Source of the DNA: Oleiagrimonas soli
GTDB taxonomy: Bacteria; Pseudomonadota; Gammaproteobacteria; Xanthomonadales; Rhodanobacteraceae
NCBI RefSeq assembly: GCF_000761445.1
Contig: NZ_KN196470.1
Span: forward strand, 742,699-806,698
Length of the DNA: 64,000 bases
Direction: 5' to 3'
Shown here: positions 1 through 9,665 of the stretch, piece after piece
How positions within the stretch are numbered: the first letter of the stretch is position 1
Layout: every line of letters starts with the position of its first letter
Program-made: the position numbers and the translations under genes
Notes under the pieces: generated by a model
What the model saw: the letters and a program-made list of their open reading frames with translations, nothing else
Told to the model about the DNA's origin: nothing
Databases searched by the model: none

Positions 1-1
1 G

Positions 2-883
2 CTGTTCACCATGTACCGCGGACGCGTGCGTTTCGACGTGCCGATGCTGTGGACGATGGGCTTTTTGTTCACCTTCACCATCGGCGGCATGACTGGCGTG
101 ATGTTGTCGGTGGCGCCGGCCGACTTCCTGCTGCACAACAGCCTGTTCCTGATCGCGCACTTCCACAACGTGATCATCGGCGGCGTGGTGTTCGGCATCT
201 TCGCCGGCATCAACTACTGGTTCCCGAAGGCGTTCGGCTTCCGCCTCGATCCGTTCTGGGGCAAGTGCAGCTTCTGGTTCTGGCAGATCGGCTTCTGGTT
301 TGCCTTCGGTCCGCTGTACATCCTGGGCTTGATGGGCGTGACGCGTCGTCTCAGCCACTTCACCGATCCGAGCCTGCAGAAGTGGTTCATCATCGCCGCG
401 TTCGGCGCGTTCCTGATCCTGCTCGGCATCCTGTCGTTCGTGATGCAGATCTACGTCAGCATCCGTCATCGCGAAAAGTACGCGGTGGGCCACGATCCGT
501 GGGGCGGCCGCACGCTGGAATGGCAGACCTCGTCGCCGCCGCCGCCGTACAACTTCGCCTTCGTGCCGAAGGTGCACGAGCGCGATGCCTGGACGCACAT
601 GAAGGAATCCGGCTACCAGCGTCCGCTGCAAGGCTTCAACGACATCCACATGCCCAAGAGCACCGCCACCGGCGTGGTCCTGTCGGCGCTGGGTTTCGTG
701 TTCGGCTTCGCGATGGTCTGGTACATCTGGTGGCTGGCCGCGGTGTCCTTCGTGGCGCTGATCGCCTACGCCATCCATCACACATTCAATTACGACCGTG
801 ACTATCACGTGTCTGCCGACGAAGTGAATCGATTCGAGCACGCCGGCAACTGGGCGACGGATCCACAGGAGGTGCGTGCATGA
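2..883 (+). CDS. cyoB: Cytochrome bo ubiquinol oxidase subunit I, C-terminal part (5' end outside window)
   Basis: The reading frame is open from base 2, so this is the C-terminal 293 residues of a longer protein (family about 660 residues). CyoB is the haem-copper catalytic subunit of the proton-pumping cytochrome bo3 oxidase in the inner membrane. Visible are the conserved stretch LFTMYRGR, the segment [17 protein letters not shown] containing the haem-ligand histidines of helix X, and the C-terminal block [10 protein letters not shown] followed by SSPPPPYNF, all matching CyoB closely. Several hydrophobic helices follow in order. The stop overlaps the cyoC start by 4 bp (ATGA), which indicates one operon with translational coupling. 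cyoA should lie just upstream of the window. Confidence 0.96.
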   Translation: MFTMYRGRVRFDVPMLWTMGFLFTFTIGGMTGVMLSVAPADFLLHNSLFLIAHFHNVIIGGVVFGIFAGINYWFPKAFGFRLDPFWGKCSFWFWQIGFWFAFGPLYILGLMGVTRRLSHFTDPSLQKWFIIAAFGAFLILLGILSFVMQIYVSIRHREKYAVGHDPWGGRTLEWQTSSPPPPYNFAFVPKVHERDAWTHMKESGYQRPLQGFNDIHMPKSTATGVVLSALGFVFGFAMVWYIWWLAAVSFVALIAYAIHHTFNYDRDYHVSADEVNRFEHAGNWATDPQEVRA

Positions 884-1497
884 ACGTCATCGCGACTGAA
901 TCCACCGCGCAGGACTTCTACTGCCGCGAAGAGCCGCATGGGCACAACGGAACCCTGCTCGGGTTCTGGATCTACCTGATGAGCGACTGCTTCATCTTCG
1001 CGGCGCTCTTCGCGTGCAACGCGGTGCTCGGCACCAGCTACGCGGCCGGCCCGACCGGGGCCGACGTGTTCGATCTGACCGGGCTGGCCGTCAACACGGC
1101 GCTGCTGCTGGTTTCGTCGGTCACCTTCGGCTTCGCCATGCTGGAGATGACGCGCAAGCGCAAGCGCGCGATGCTGGGTTGGCTGGCCGTGTCCGGCTTG
1201 CTGGCGGCCGCCTTCGTCGGGCTGGAAATCCACGAGTTCGTGACCATGATCGCCGAGGGCGCGGGTCCGGACCGTAGCGCGTTCCTGTCCTCGTTCTTCA
1301 TTCTGGTGGGCACGCACGGCCTGCACGTGACCGTCGGCATCCTGTGGCTGATCGTGCTGATGGTGCAGCTCGGCAAGCACGGCCTGCACGAGGCCAACAT
1401 CCGCCGTCTGCAGTGCCTGAGCATGTTCTGGCATTTCCTCGATCTGATCTGGGTCGGCGTGTTCAGCTACGTCTACCTGGTGGGAGTGTTGCGATGA
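880..1497 (+). CDS. cyoC: Cytochrome bo ubiquinol oxidase subunit III
   Basis: 205 residues, the usual length of CyoC, an inner-membrane accessory subunit of the bo3 quinol oxidase with five transmembrane helices. The sequence has the subunit III signature [10 protein letters not shown] near residue 28, the ExHEF-like segment LEIHEF near residue 110, the GTHGLHV block of the family and the C-terminal [12 protein letters not shown] motif. It begins with ATG inside the cyoB stop and ends in a 4-bp overlap with cyoD, so cyoB, cyoC and cyoD are read from one message. Confidence 0.96.
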   Translation: MNVIATESTAQDFYCREEPHGHNGTLLGFWIYLMSDCFIFAALFACNAVLGTSYAAGPTGADVFDLTGLAVNTALLLVSSVTFGFAMLEMTRKRKRAMLGWLAVSGLLAAAFVGLEIHEFVTMIAEGAGPDRSAFLSSFFILVGTHGLHVTVGILWLIVLMVQLGKHGLHEANIRRLQCLSMFWHFLDLIWVGVFSYVYLVGVLR

Positions 1498-1880
1498 ATT
1501 CCCCGTCCACGACCGAACACGCGCATGACGACGCGATGCACGCGCATCACGGCAGCCTGCGCAGCTACCTGACCGGCTTCGTGCTGGCGGCGATCCTCAC
1601 CATCATTCCGTTCTGGCTGGTGATGGGGCACGTCATCGAGAGCCGTCAGGCCACGATCATCATCGTGCTGGCGCTGGCGGCGGTGCAGATCCTCGTGCAC
1701 ATGATCTTCTTCCTGCACCTGGACACGCGTTCGGAGAACGGCTGGAACATGCTGGCGCTGATCTTCACCGGCGTGCTGGTGGCGATCGTGCTCGGCGCGT
1801 CGATCTGGGTCATGTACAACGAAAACGCGAACATGATGCCGATGTCGCCGCAGTACATGCACCACAAGCAAGGCTCGTGA
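1494..1880 (+). CDS. cyoD: Cytochrome bo ubiquinol oxidase subunit IV
   Basis: 128 residues. The frame is open further upstream, but the ATG at 1494 overlaps the cyoC stop (ATGA) and gives a normal CyoD length. The N-terminus is His-rich and soluble, followed by three hydrophobic helices. The middle helix carries the family block QILVHMIFFLHLD, and SENGWN precedes the third helix. CyoD assists assembly of the oxidase and its copper centre. The C-terminus is Met/His-rich (MMPMSPQYMHHK), which could touch copper; that is only an inference. The stop overlaps the next gene by 4 bp. Confidence 0.95.
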   Translation: MNSPSTTEHAHDDAMHAHHGSLRSYLTGFVLAAILTIIPFWLVMGHVIESRQATIIIVLALAAVQILVHMIFFLHLDTRSENGWNMLALIFTGVLVAIVLGASIWVMYNENANMMPMSPQYMHHKQGS

Positions 1881-2662
1881 CCTCGGCGCCGCCCAACGTT
1901 CCGTCTTCGCAGGGAACGCGGCGCGGCGCCTTCAAGCGCACGGCCTTCGCCACGTTCGCGTTGGCGGCCTTCGTCGGTTTCATCCTGCTGGGCAACTGGC
2001 AGGTGCGGCGGCTGCACTGGAAGCTGGCGCTGATTCACGACGTGAATACGCGCGTACACGCGCCGCCCGTAGCGGCGCCCGGTCCCGCGCAGTGGCCGCA
2101 GATCGAGGCCGGTCACCAGCAGTATCTGCACGTCACGCTGCATGGTCGCTTCATCGACGGTGCGCCGACCCTGGTGCACGGCACCAGCAAAGACGGCTAC
2201 GGCTTCTGGGTACTGGCGCCGCTGCGCACGGATCGCGGCTTCGTGGTACTGGTCAATCGCGGCTATATTCCCGCGAGCATGCCGGGCACGTCGGCGATGC
2301 GACAGGTCGCGCCGCCGAGCGGCGACATCACGCTGACCGGCCTGCTGCGCTTCAGCGAACCCGGCGGCGGTTTCATGCGGCCCAATCGACCTGCGCAGCA
2401 TCAGTGGTACTCGCGCGACGTGAAGGCCATCGCTGCCGCGCGGGGTCTTCCGTCTGCGCAGACCGCGCCGTACTTCGTGGATGCCGATGCGGACACGGCG
2501 AAGGGCGCCTGGCCGTTGGCCGGTCAGACCGTGATCCACTTTCCCAATCACCATCTCAACTACGCCATCACGTGGTATCTGATGGCGCTGGGCACGCTGC
2601 TGGGCGTCGTGGTGGCGGTCCGGCGTGAGCGGCGAGGGCGGCGCGAGCACGACGCAGAGTAG
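1877..2662 (+). CDS. SURF1-family oxidase assembly protein
   Basis: 261 residues starting at a GTG that overlaps the cyoD stop (GTGA). SURF1 proteins are inner-membrane factors that help insert haem into terminal oxidases. The two-helix topology typical of the family is present: one helix near residues 15-35 ending in the signature GNWQVRRLHWK, a large periplasmic domain with VNRGYIPA, and a second helix near 225-245 preceded by HHLNYAITWY. Position as the last gene of the cyo operon, where other bacteria often have cyoE, suggests that it serves the bo3 oxidase. Confidence 0.9.
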   Translation: MTSAPPNVPSSQGTRRGAFKRTAFATFALAAFVGFILLGNWQVRRLHWKLALIHDVNTRVHAPPVAAPGPAQWPQIEAGHQQYLHVTLHGRFIDGAPTLVHGTSKDGYGFWVLAPLRTDRGFVVLVNRGYIPASMPGTSAMRQVAPPSGDITLTGLLRFSEPGGGFMRPNRPAQHQWYSRDVKAIAAARGLPSAQTAPYFVDADADTAKGAWPLAGQTVIHFPNHHLNYAITWYLMALGTLLGVVVAVRRERRGRREHDAE

Positions 2663-2885
2663 CCACCGTGTCCGGTCGTCGGTGACTCCTGCGGAGCGGT
2701 CTGCACTGCGCATCTATCCTGGGTTATGCGTGATTGGATCGTCCCTGTTTGGCGGGTGATGAGACAGCTGCTCGTGCGCGCGTGCCGTGGTTCGCGAAAG
2801 GCGGGGCCGACCCGCTTCGGGCAGGCCGAGACGCATGCCATAATGCGCAATTGCCGTTCGCAGCCACTTACCACGGGATGTACGC

Positions 2886-4052
2886 ATGAATCGCAAGAAA
2901 ATGCCTACGAGTCATGGGCTTGGGACTCGCGCCATTCACGCCGGGCAGACCCCCGATCCGTCCACTGGCGCGATCATGACGCCCATCTACGCGACCTCAA
3001 CCTACGTCCAGGAAAGTCCGGGCAAGCACAAGGGCTTCGAGTACTCGCGTTCGCAGAATCCGACCCGCATGGCCTACGAGCGCTGCGTGGCCGATCTCGA
3101 GGGCGGCGTTGCCGGCTTCGCCTTCGCTTCCGGACTGGCGGCGGCCTCGACCGTGCTGGATCTGCTCGATTCGGGCAGCCACGTCATTGCGATGGACGAT
3201 CTCTACGGCGGCACCTATCGTTTGTTCGAGCGCGTGCGTCGACGTTCGGCAGGGCTGGACTTCAGCTTCGTCGACCTCAACGACACCCAGGCGCTGAAGG
3301 CCGCCCTGAAGCCCGAGACGCGCATGATCTGGGCCGAGACGCCGACCAATCCCATGCTCAAGCTGGTCGACCTGAAGAAGGTCGCCGCCTTCGCGCAGAA
3401 GCATGGACTGATCCTGGTCGTCGACAACACCTTCTGCTCGCCGATGGTGCAGCGTCCGCTGGAATACGGCGCGGACCTGGTGCTGCATTCGGCGACCAAG
3501 TATCTCAACGGGCACTCGGACATCGTCGGCGGCGTGGTCGTGGCCGGCAGCGACGAGCTGGCCGAGCAGATGGGCTTCCTGCAGAACTCGGTCGGCGCCA
3601 TCGCCGGACCGTTCGACGCCTTCCTCGCCATGCGCGGCCTGAAGACCCTGCATCTGCGCATGCGTCAACACTGCGAAAGTGCGCTGGACCTGGCGAAATG
3701 GCTGGAAAAGCACCCGCAGGTCGAGCGCGTGATTTATCCGGGGTTAAAGAGCCATCCGCAGCATGCTCTGGCAAGGCGTCAGATGAGCGGCTTCGGCGGT
3801 ATCGTCAGCATCGAAGTCAAGGGCGGCCTGCGCAAGGCCAAGCGCATGCTCGAACGCTGCCACCTGTTCGCCCTGGCGGAATCGCTGGGCGGTGTGGAAA
3901 GCCTGATCGAACATCCGGCCATCATGACGCATGCGTCCGTGCCGGCGGCCAACCGCAAGCGGCTGGGGATCAGCGATACGTTGATCCGGCTTTCGGTGGG
4001 GGTGGAAGATCTTGCCGACCTTCGGGACGAACTCGACTCGGCCTTGAGTTGA
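2886..4052 (+). CDS. metB: Cystathionine gamma-synthase / gamma-lyase family PLP enzyme
   Basis: 388 residues of the Cys/Met-metabolism PLP family, cytosolic. Family features: YSRSQNPTR near residue 55, the substrate-loop ETPTNP, the aspartate of VDNTF that binds the PLP ring nitrogen, and the Schiff-base lysine in HSATKYLNGHSD near residue 202. Sequence alone does not separate gamma-synthase, gamma-lyase and O-succinylhomoserine sulfhydrylase. In Xanthomonas the gene flanking the LPS locus is called metB, and that context is reproduced here. A CATAAT -10-like element at 2839-2844 precedes it. A second ATG at residue 6 (MPTSH) is an alternative start. Confidence 0.9.
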   Translation: MNRKKMPTSHGLGTRAIHAGQTPDPSTGAIMTPIYATSTYVQESPGKHKGFEYSRSQNPTRMAYERCVADLEGGVAGFAFASGLAAASTVLDLLDSGSHVIAMDDLYGGTYRLFERVRRRSAGLDFSFVDLNDTQALKAALKPETRMIWAETPTNPMLKLVDLKKVAAFAQKHGLILVVDNTFCSPMVQRPLEYGADLVLHSATKYLNGHSDIVGGVVVAGSDELAEQMGFLQNSVGAIAGPFDAFLAMRGLKTLHLRMRQHCESALDLAKWLEKHPQVERVIYPGLKSHPQHALARRQMSGFGGIVSIEVKGGLRKAKRMLERCHLFALAESLGGVESLIEHPAIMTHASVPAANRKRLGISDTLIRLSVGVEDLADLRDELDSALS

Positions 4053-4095
4053 TTACGCTAGTCATCGGTCCGATGCCAGGTGACGGTATGACCTT

Positions 4096-4944
4096 GTGCG
4101 GAGTAAGGACTTGAATACAGCGTCGACATCCTCACGATTCTGGCGCTGGCGGGATGCGCTGAGCGTGTTCGGTCGGCATCGCTCGCTGACGATGGAGCTA
4201 ACCAAGCGCGATGTTCTGGGCCGATATCGCGGAGCCAGCTTCGGTCTGTTGTGGTCGCTGATCAGCCCGTTCTTGATGTTGATGGTGTACTCGTTCGCGT
4301 TCGGTTTCGTCATGCGCGCGCGCTGGCCGCAAATGCAGCAGCACGACACGCATTACTCGATCATCCTGTTCGTCGGACTGATCGTGCACGGCTTCTTCGC
4401 CGAATGCCTGAATCGCTCTCCGAACCTGATCACTACCAATGCGAATTTCGTCAAGCGAGTGATCTTTCCGCTGGAAATCCTGCCTTGGTCGATGATGCTT
4501 TCAGCGCTTTTTCACACGCTCATGAATTTCGTCGTATTCCTGGCGCTGCACCTGATCCTCGATCACACGCTGACGTGGACGACGGTGTTGCTGCCAGTGG
4601 TCATGCTGCCTCTGGTGATTCTTGCGATGGGTGTGTCATGGCTGCTTGCGGCGCTTGGCGTGTACATGCGCGACATCGGACAGATCACCGGCGTGCTCGC
4701 CACCGCGATGCTGTTCCTGTCGACGGCGATGTTTCCGATCGATGCCTTGCCTCACCGGTATCAATGGCTGCTGCGACTGAATCCATTGACCTTCATCATT
4801 GACCAGGCGCGCGCCGTGACGCTGTGGGGACACATGCCGAACTGGGGTGGACTTGCTGTCTACACCGTGTGCAGCGTCCTGATCTTCATGGGTGGATTCG
4901 CGGTGTTCAGTCTGACGCGTCGAGGTTTCGCCGATGTCATCTGA
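4096..4944 (+). CDS. wzm: ABC-2 type polysaccharide export permease (Wzm-like)
   Basis: About 282 residues with six hydrophobic segments, the membrane half of the exporter that moves undecaprenyl-diphosphate-linked O-polysaccharide across the inner membrane. The amphipathic N-terminal segment TKRDVLGRYRGASFGLLW is diagnostic of Wzm/KpsM-type permeases, and FITTNANFVKRVIFPLEILP-like residues follow in the first cytoplasmic loop. The start is uncertain: GTG 4096, or TTG 4111 with GGAG 7 nt upstream (4100-4103). It overlaps the ATPase gene by 11 bp. With wzt it implies that the O-antigen is made by the ABC-transporter route; no Wzx or Wzy was seen in the window. Confidence 0.93.
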   Translation: MRSKDLNTASTSSRFWRWRDALSVFGRHRSLTMELTKRDVLGRYRGASFGLLWSLISPFLMLMVYSFAFGFVMRARWPQMQQHDTHYSIILFVGLIVHGFFAECLNRSPNLITTNANFVKRVIFPLEILPWSMMLSALFHTLMNFVVFLALHLILDHTLTWTTVLLPVVMLPLVILAMGVSWLLAALGVYMRDIGQITGVLATAMLFLSTAMFPIDALPHRYQWLLRLNPLTFIIDQARAVTLWGHMPNWGGLAVYTVCSVLIFMGGFAVFSLTRRGFADVI

Positions 4945-6361
4945 ACACGTGATACGGGTCGAGGGTGTGACGAAAGTCTTCCCGGTCTACGACAAGCCTT
5001 CGCATCGGCTGCTGCAGATGCTTTCGCCCGGTCGATCCAAGCATCGCTGGTTCCGAGAGTTTCGGGCGTTGCACGACGTCAGTCTGGAGGTTCGTCGAGG
5101 AGAGACGCTCGGTATCGTCGGACGCAATGGGTCCGGAAAATCCACCCTTCTGCAGATCATCTGCGGCACGTTGCAGCCTTCGGTCGGAGACGTACATGTC
5201 TCGGGACGAGTGGCCGCTCTGCTCGAATTGGGGGCCGGCTTCAATCCGGATTTCACCGGCAGGGAGAACGTTTTCCTGTATGGAACGGTGTTGGGTCTGA
5301 CCCGTCGCGAGATCGAGCAGCGGTTCGACGAGATCGCGGCGTTCGCCGATATCGGCGAGTTCATGGAGCAGCCGGTTAAGAATTATTCCAGCGGCATGTA
5401 TGTGCGCCTGGCGTTCGCGGTCGCCGTTAACGTCACCCCCGATATCCTGGTGGTGGACGAAGCCTTGTCGGTCGGCGACGAGGCTTTCCAGCGCAAGTGC
5501 TTTGCGCGCATCGACCGAATCCGCGATGAGGGTGCGACCGTGTTGTTCGTCTCGCATTCGGCGGGCATCGTCACGCAACTTTGCGATCGAGCCGTATTGC
5601 TCGATCATGGTGAGTTGCTGGTGGGAGGGTCGCCGAAATTCGTCGTTTCGCGCTATCACAAGCTGCTTTACGCTCCGCCCGAGCGGTTGCAGGGGCTGCG
5701 CATGGCCATCGCGCAGGAAATGTCGGATGCGGACGAGCGGTGCGACAAGGGGGGCGGTGAAGACGACGCCGACCTGCTACCAAGCGATCGGGACGATGCG
5801 CAATTGGTGAAGTCCTCGCGTGAGCGCCCCTTCTCGGAGGAGGGCGAGGATTCGCACGGCTGGTTCGATGAGGGCCTCGTGCCCAAAAGCACGGTTCGCT
5901 ACGATACGCGCGGCGCGCTGATCGGAAAGCCTCATCTGGAGACTCCGGCGGGACGCAAGGTGAACGTTTTGCGTGCCGGCGATGAATACGTGTACGTGTA
6001 CCGCGTGAAATTCACCGAAGCCATGAAGCGGGTGCGCTTCGGCATGCTGATCAAGACGCTTACCGGGCTCGATCTTGGCGGCGGAGCCAGCAGCCTTCCG
6101 GATCAATCGCTTGATGTCGTCGAGGCCGGGTGCGAGATCGAGGCGCGATTCCGATTCCGCTGCATGCTCGATTCGGGCGTCTATTTCCTGAATGCGGGAG
6201 TACTCGCTCGGCTTGGCGAGGAAGAGACCTATGTCGATCGGTTGATCGACGCAGCCATGTTCCGCGTGATGCCGCAACCGGAGCGACTGGGTACCGGTAT
6301 CGTGGATTTCGGCGTGCGGCCGCAGGTGGACATGGTGGAATCGAAGGAAGCGGGTGCATGA
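4934..6361 (+). CDS. wzt: Polysaccharide export ABC ATPase with C-terminal carbohydrate-binding domain (Wzt-like)
   Basis: 475 residues. The N-terminal 250 residues form an ABC ATPase: Walker A GRNGSGKST near residue 64, signature YSSGMYVRLAFA, Walker B ILVVDEAL and the H-loop FVSHS. The remaining 220 residues contain a Wzt-type C-terminal beta-sandwich (VYRVKFTEAMKRVRFGMLIKT, GVYFLNAGV), the domain that in known Wzt proteins recognises the modified end of the O-polysaccharide. A charged, Asp-rich linker (about 260-300) joins them. The stop overlaps the next ATG (6358). The extended C-terminus implies a chain-terminating modification of the glycan, perhaps linked to the neighbouring sulfotransferase-like protein. 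Confidence 0.94.
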   Translation: MSSEHVIRVEGVTKVFPVYDKPSHRLLQMLSPGRSKHRWFREFRALHDVSLEVRRGETLGIVGRNGSGKSTLLQIICGTLQPSVGDVHVSGRVAALLELGAGFNPDFTGRENVFLYGTVLGLTRREIEQRFDEIAAFADIGEFMEQPVKNYSSGMYVRLAFAVAVNVTPDILVVDEALSVGDEAFQRKCFARIDRIRDEGATVLFVSHSAGIVTQLCDRAVLLDHGELLVGGSPKFVVSRYHKLLYAPPERLQGLRMAIAQEMSDADERCDKGGGEDDADLLPSDRDDAQLVKSSRERPFSEEGEDSHGWFDEGLVPKSTVRYDTRGALIGKPHLETPAGRKVNVLRAGDEYVYVYRVKFTEAMKRVRFGMLIKTLTGLDLGGGASSLPDQSLDVVEAGCEIEARFRFRCMLDSGVYFLNAGVLARLGEEETYVDRLIDAAMFRVMPQPERLGTGIVDFGVRPQVDMVESKEAGA

Positions 6362-9300
6362 GTACGGAAAGATCGCAGAAGCGAGCCTTGCTGATTGCTG
6401 GCATGCATCGAAGCGGGACATCCGCGCTGACTCGCGTGATCAACCTGCATGGCGCTGCACTGGGCACGCACCTGCCCGAACCTGCCCATGACAATGAGCG
6501 CGGGTTTTGGGAGAACCAGCGGTTCGTGGCATTCCACGAGCGTTTGCTGTCCATGCTGGCGTCGGACTGGTCCGATCCGCGGCCGTTGCCCTCCGACTGG
6601 TTGCAGCAGGCACGGGATATGGGGTGCGAAGACGAGTTGTGCCGTCTGATCACCGAAGAATTCGGCGATGCCGAGTTGTGGGCCGTAAAGGACCCGCGCA
6701 TCTGCCGTTTTCTGCCGTTGTGGCTGAGCGCTCTGGGGCGCTGCGATATCGAGCCCGCGGTGATTCTTGCCTCGCGTAACCCCTGTGAAGTGGTCGGTTC
6801 GCTGCATCGCCGGAACGGTCTGGGTGCGGCGACGTCCGCGATCCTGTGGCTGCGGCATCTGACGGAGCCGTTGAACGCTTCCGAACAAACCGCGCGCTGC
6901 GTTGTGGAGTACGAGTCCCTGTTGACGGACTGGCGAACCAGCATGCAGCAGATCGCCAACCGCCTGGAACTGCGGTGGCCGATTCTCAGCGAGACCTGCG
7001 CCGGACCGGTGGAGCAGTACCTCGACGCCGGTTTGAGACACGAAGTGTCCTCGCCCACGCAGGATGCCTGTCCGGTAGCCTGGCGGTCGGACATCGACGA
7101 TATCCACGCTGCCTGCAAGGAGCTGGATCGCAGCGGAGCCGGCTGGGACAAGCTGCGGGCTCATGGCGATCGATGGTTGAGCAAGGTGGATTTCTGCGCG
7201 CCACTGTTACAAGACATGCTGCCATCCTTTATGCATGACAACGCGCAAAGGGAGCGGGAACAGCTTGGCAAGGATCTCGAGGTCTACAAGGGCGAGGCGA
7301 AGCGCCTCTACGCCGAGAACGAGGCGCATGTCGAGCAGATCGGTGCATTGCAGTTGCGGTTGAGCGAAGCTCGGCAGCAGGTTGAGGCGATCAGTCGACG
7401 GGTTGCCGATCTCGAAGGCGAGCTTGCTGCGAAGACGGCCGAGTCGGTGCAACTGCGTGGCGAGCTCGCGAAAGCCCGTGCCCGGATGCGTGTTCTGGAG
7501 CATGCGAAACATGAACTCGACATGGTCCTGGGTAGCCGCTCCTGGCGCTGGATGCGGCCGTTCAGAGTCATCATGCGGACCTTGCACAACCGAGGTCTCG
7601 CAGCCGAGGATCGCGCGGCGTTGCGACGCATGTTCAAGAACGATCCGCGGGCGTCGGCGCATCCGGCGAGCGCATTCATACAGGCGGCATCCGCAGCGCA
7701 TGACGAATGTGAGCCAGGCGTGGTGTCGACGTCTGCGCGCAGCGCGATGGTGCAACCGGTCAGTCAGGGTGGTGACTGCCGGGACTATTTCGTCTTCTCG
7801 GTCATCGACTGGCACTTCCGGACGCAGCGTCCGCAGCATCTGGCGCGGGAGTTGGCCAAGGCCGGTCGCCGAGTGTTCTACATTTCCAACAATTTCATCG
7901 ATCGCGACGTGCCCGGCTTCGAGGTCGAGCAGTTGGACGAAGCAGGTCGCCTGTTCCAGATACGCCTGTACCTGCGTGGTGCACCGGCGATCTACCATGC
8001 GCTTCCGACCAGGGATGAATTGGACAGGCTTCGCGCCAGCATGGCGGAGCTTCTTGCGTGGACGAACAGTTGCGGATGCGCGTCGCTGGTGCAGCATCCC
8101 TATTGGCTCGAGACGGCCCGCATGCTGCCGGACAGCCGCATGGTCTACGACTGCATGGATCATCACGGTGGGTTTGCCGACAATACGCCGGAAGTGCTGG
8201 CGCGCGAACGTGATCTCATGCAGATGTCCGATCTACTCGTCGTGACCTCCGACTGGTTGCGCGACGAAGTCGCCGAGTACAACGAACATGTGGCGCTGAT
8301 CCGCAATGCGTGCGAGTACGAGCATTTTTGCGAGGTGCCGGAAGAGGTGTACCGCGATGCTGAAGGACGCAAGATCATCGGCTACTACGGCGCGATCGCG
8401 GAGTGGTTCGATCTCGATCTGATCGAGAAGGTCGCGCGCCGATTTGCGGATTGCTTGGTGCTTCTTGTCGGCGCCGATACTGCCGGTGCGGCCGAGCGGC
8501 TGGAGCATCTGGACAATGTCGAGTTCATCGGCGAAGTGCCCTACGCGATCTTGCCGCGCTATCTCGCCGCCTTCGATGTCTGCCTGCTGCCTTTCCAGGT
8601 GATTCCGCTGACGCTGGCGACCAATCCGGTGAAGGTCTACGAGTATCTTTCGGCCGGCAAGGAGGTTGTCTCCGTCGACTTGCCCGAAATCGCCCAGTTC
8701 GGCGATCTCGTGCATCGTGCGTCGACGCACGAGGCTTTCGTCGAAGCGGTCGGCGAGGCGCTCGCTTCGCCAGCGGGCGCCGAGTGGATTGCGCAGCGCA
8801 GGGCGTTCGCTTCGCGTCAGACCTGGTCGCACCGCGTGAGCGATCTCATGGCCGGCATGCAGGCGCTTCCGACGCCGCGGGTCAGCGTGATCGTGGTTAC
8901 GTACAACAATCTCGAGCTGACCAAGACGTGTCTGCGCAGCCTGGAGCAGCACTCGCACTATCCGGACCTGGAGATCATCGTCGTCGACAATGCATCGGCC
9001 GACGGTTCGCCAGCGTTTCTCCGTGCGTGGGAAAAGGGCGGTGAACTGCGACGCGTGGTTCTGAACGACGATAATCGAGGGTTCGCCGCGGCCAACAACC
9101 AGGGGCTGGCGCTGGCGAGTGGCGAGTATCTCGTGATGCTCAACAACGACACGCACGTGACGCCGGGCTGGATCGCCACGCTCAAGGCGCATCTGCAGCA
9201 TCATCCCGAACTGGGCATGATCGGTCCGGTCACCAACAACATCGGCAACGAAGCCCGCATCGACATCTCCTACGAGGGGATGGATCAGATGCTGGTGGAG

Positions 9301-9645
9301 GCCGCGCGCTATACCCGCAGGCATGCCGGCATCATCACGCCGTTGCGCACCGCGGCATTCTTCTGCGTCATGCTTCCCCGCGAAGTGTACGAAAAGGTGG
9401 GTCCGCTGGATGAGGCCTTCGGCGTGGGTTTCTTCGAGGACGACGACTACTGCAGGCGCGTCGAGAAGGAAGGCTGGAGCGTGGCCTGCGCGGATGATGT
9501 ATTCATCCATCACCACTTGTCCGCGTCGTTCGACAAGATGAAGCAGGAAAAGCGCAAGGCGCTGTTCGAGACGAACAAGGCGCTTTACGAAAAGAAATGG
9601 GGCACCTGGGTCGCCCATTCCTATCGTAAACCGAAGCGGCATTGA
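6358..9645 (+). CDS. Multi-domain sulfotransferase-like / glycosyltransferase protein, 1095 aa
   Basis: The start is the ATG at 6358 that overlaps the wzt stop; the open frame further upstream is read-through. Three modules are visible. Residues 1 to about 290 resemble sulfotransferases, with a phosphosulfate-loop-like GMHRSGTS at 15-22 and SRNPCEVVGS further on. Residues about 295-385 are a charged coiled coil. Residues about 474-830 look like a GT-B glycosyltransferase (FSVIDWHFRTQRPQHLARE near the start, YEYLSAGKEVV near the end). Residues 842-1085 are a GT2 domain (VSVIVVTYNNLELTK, IIVVDNASADGS, DxD-like NNDTHV). It probably builds or caps the exported O-polysaccharide. Whether the N-terminal module binds PAPS is unproven. 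Confidence 0.88.
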   Translation: MSTERSQKRALLIAGMHRSGTSALTRVINLHGAALGTHLPEPAHDNERGFWENQRFVAFHERLLSMLASDWSDPRPLPSDWLQQARDMGCEDELCRLITEEFGDAELWAVKDPRICRFLPLWLSALGRCDIEPAVILASRNPCEVVGSLHRRNGLGAATSAILWLRHLTEPLNASEQTARCVVEYESLLTDWRTSMQQIANRLELRWPILSETCAGPVEQYLDAGLRHEVSSPTQDACPVAWRSDIDDIHAACKELDRSGAGWDKLRAHGDRWLSKVDFCAPLLQDMLPSFMHDNAQREREQLGKDLEVYKGEAKRLYAENEAHVEQIGALQLRLSEARQQVEAISRRVADLEGELAAKTAESVQLRGELAKARARMRVLEHAKHELDMVLGSRSWRWMRPFRVIMRTLHNRGLAAEDRAALRRMFKNDPRASAHPASAFIQAASAAHDECEPGVVSTSARSAMVQPVSQGGDCRDYFVFSVIDWHFRTQRPQHLARELAKAGRRVFYISNNFIDRDVPGFEVEQLDEAGRLFQIRLYLRGAPAIYHALPTRDELDRLRASMAELLAWTNSCGCASLVQHPYWLETARMLPDSRMVYDCMDHHGGFADNTPEVLARERDLMQMSDLLVVTSDWLRDEVAEYNEHVALIRNACEYEHFCEVPEEVYRDAEGRKIIGYYGAIAEWFDLDLIEKVARRFADCLVLLVGADTAGAAERLEHLDNVEFIGEVPYAILPRYLAAFDVCLLPFQVIPLTLATNPVKVYEYLSAGKEVVSVDLPEIAQFGDLVHRASTHEAFVEAVGEALASPAGAEWIAQRRAFASRQTWSHRVSDLMAGMQALPTPRVSVIVVTYNNLELTKTCLRSLEQHSHYPDLEIIVVDNASADGSPAFLRAWEKGGELRRVVLNDDNRGFAAANNQGLALASGEYLVMLNNDTHVTPGWIATLKAHLQHHPELGMIGPVTNNIGNEARIDISYEGMDQMLVEAARYTRRHAGIITPLRTAAFFCVMLPREVYEKVGPLDEAFGVGFFEDDDYCRRVEKEGWSVACADDVFIHHHLSASFDKMKQEKRKALFETNKALYEKKWGTWVAHSYRKPKRH

Positions 9646-9665
9646 TCCAAGGAGAAGTGGTACTC

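Noticed and set aside
2829-2836. AGACGCAT upstream of metB as a met box
   Set aside because: 6 of 8 matches, single, with no in-phase neighbour; MetJ needs tandem boxes.
2726-4114. 462-codon frame overlapping the metB-type gene
   Set aside because: The other frame encodes a complete PLP enzyme with catalytic lysine; this one is low-complexity Arg/Gly/Ala.
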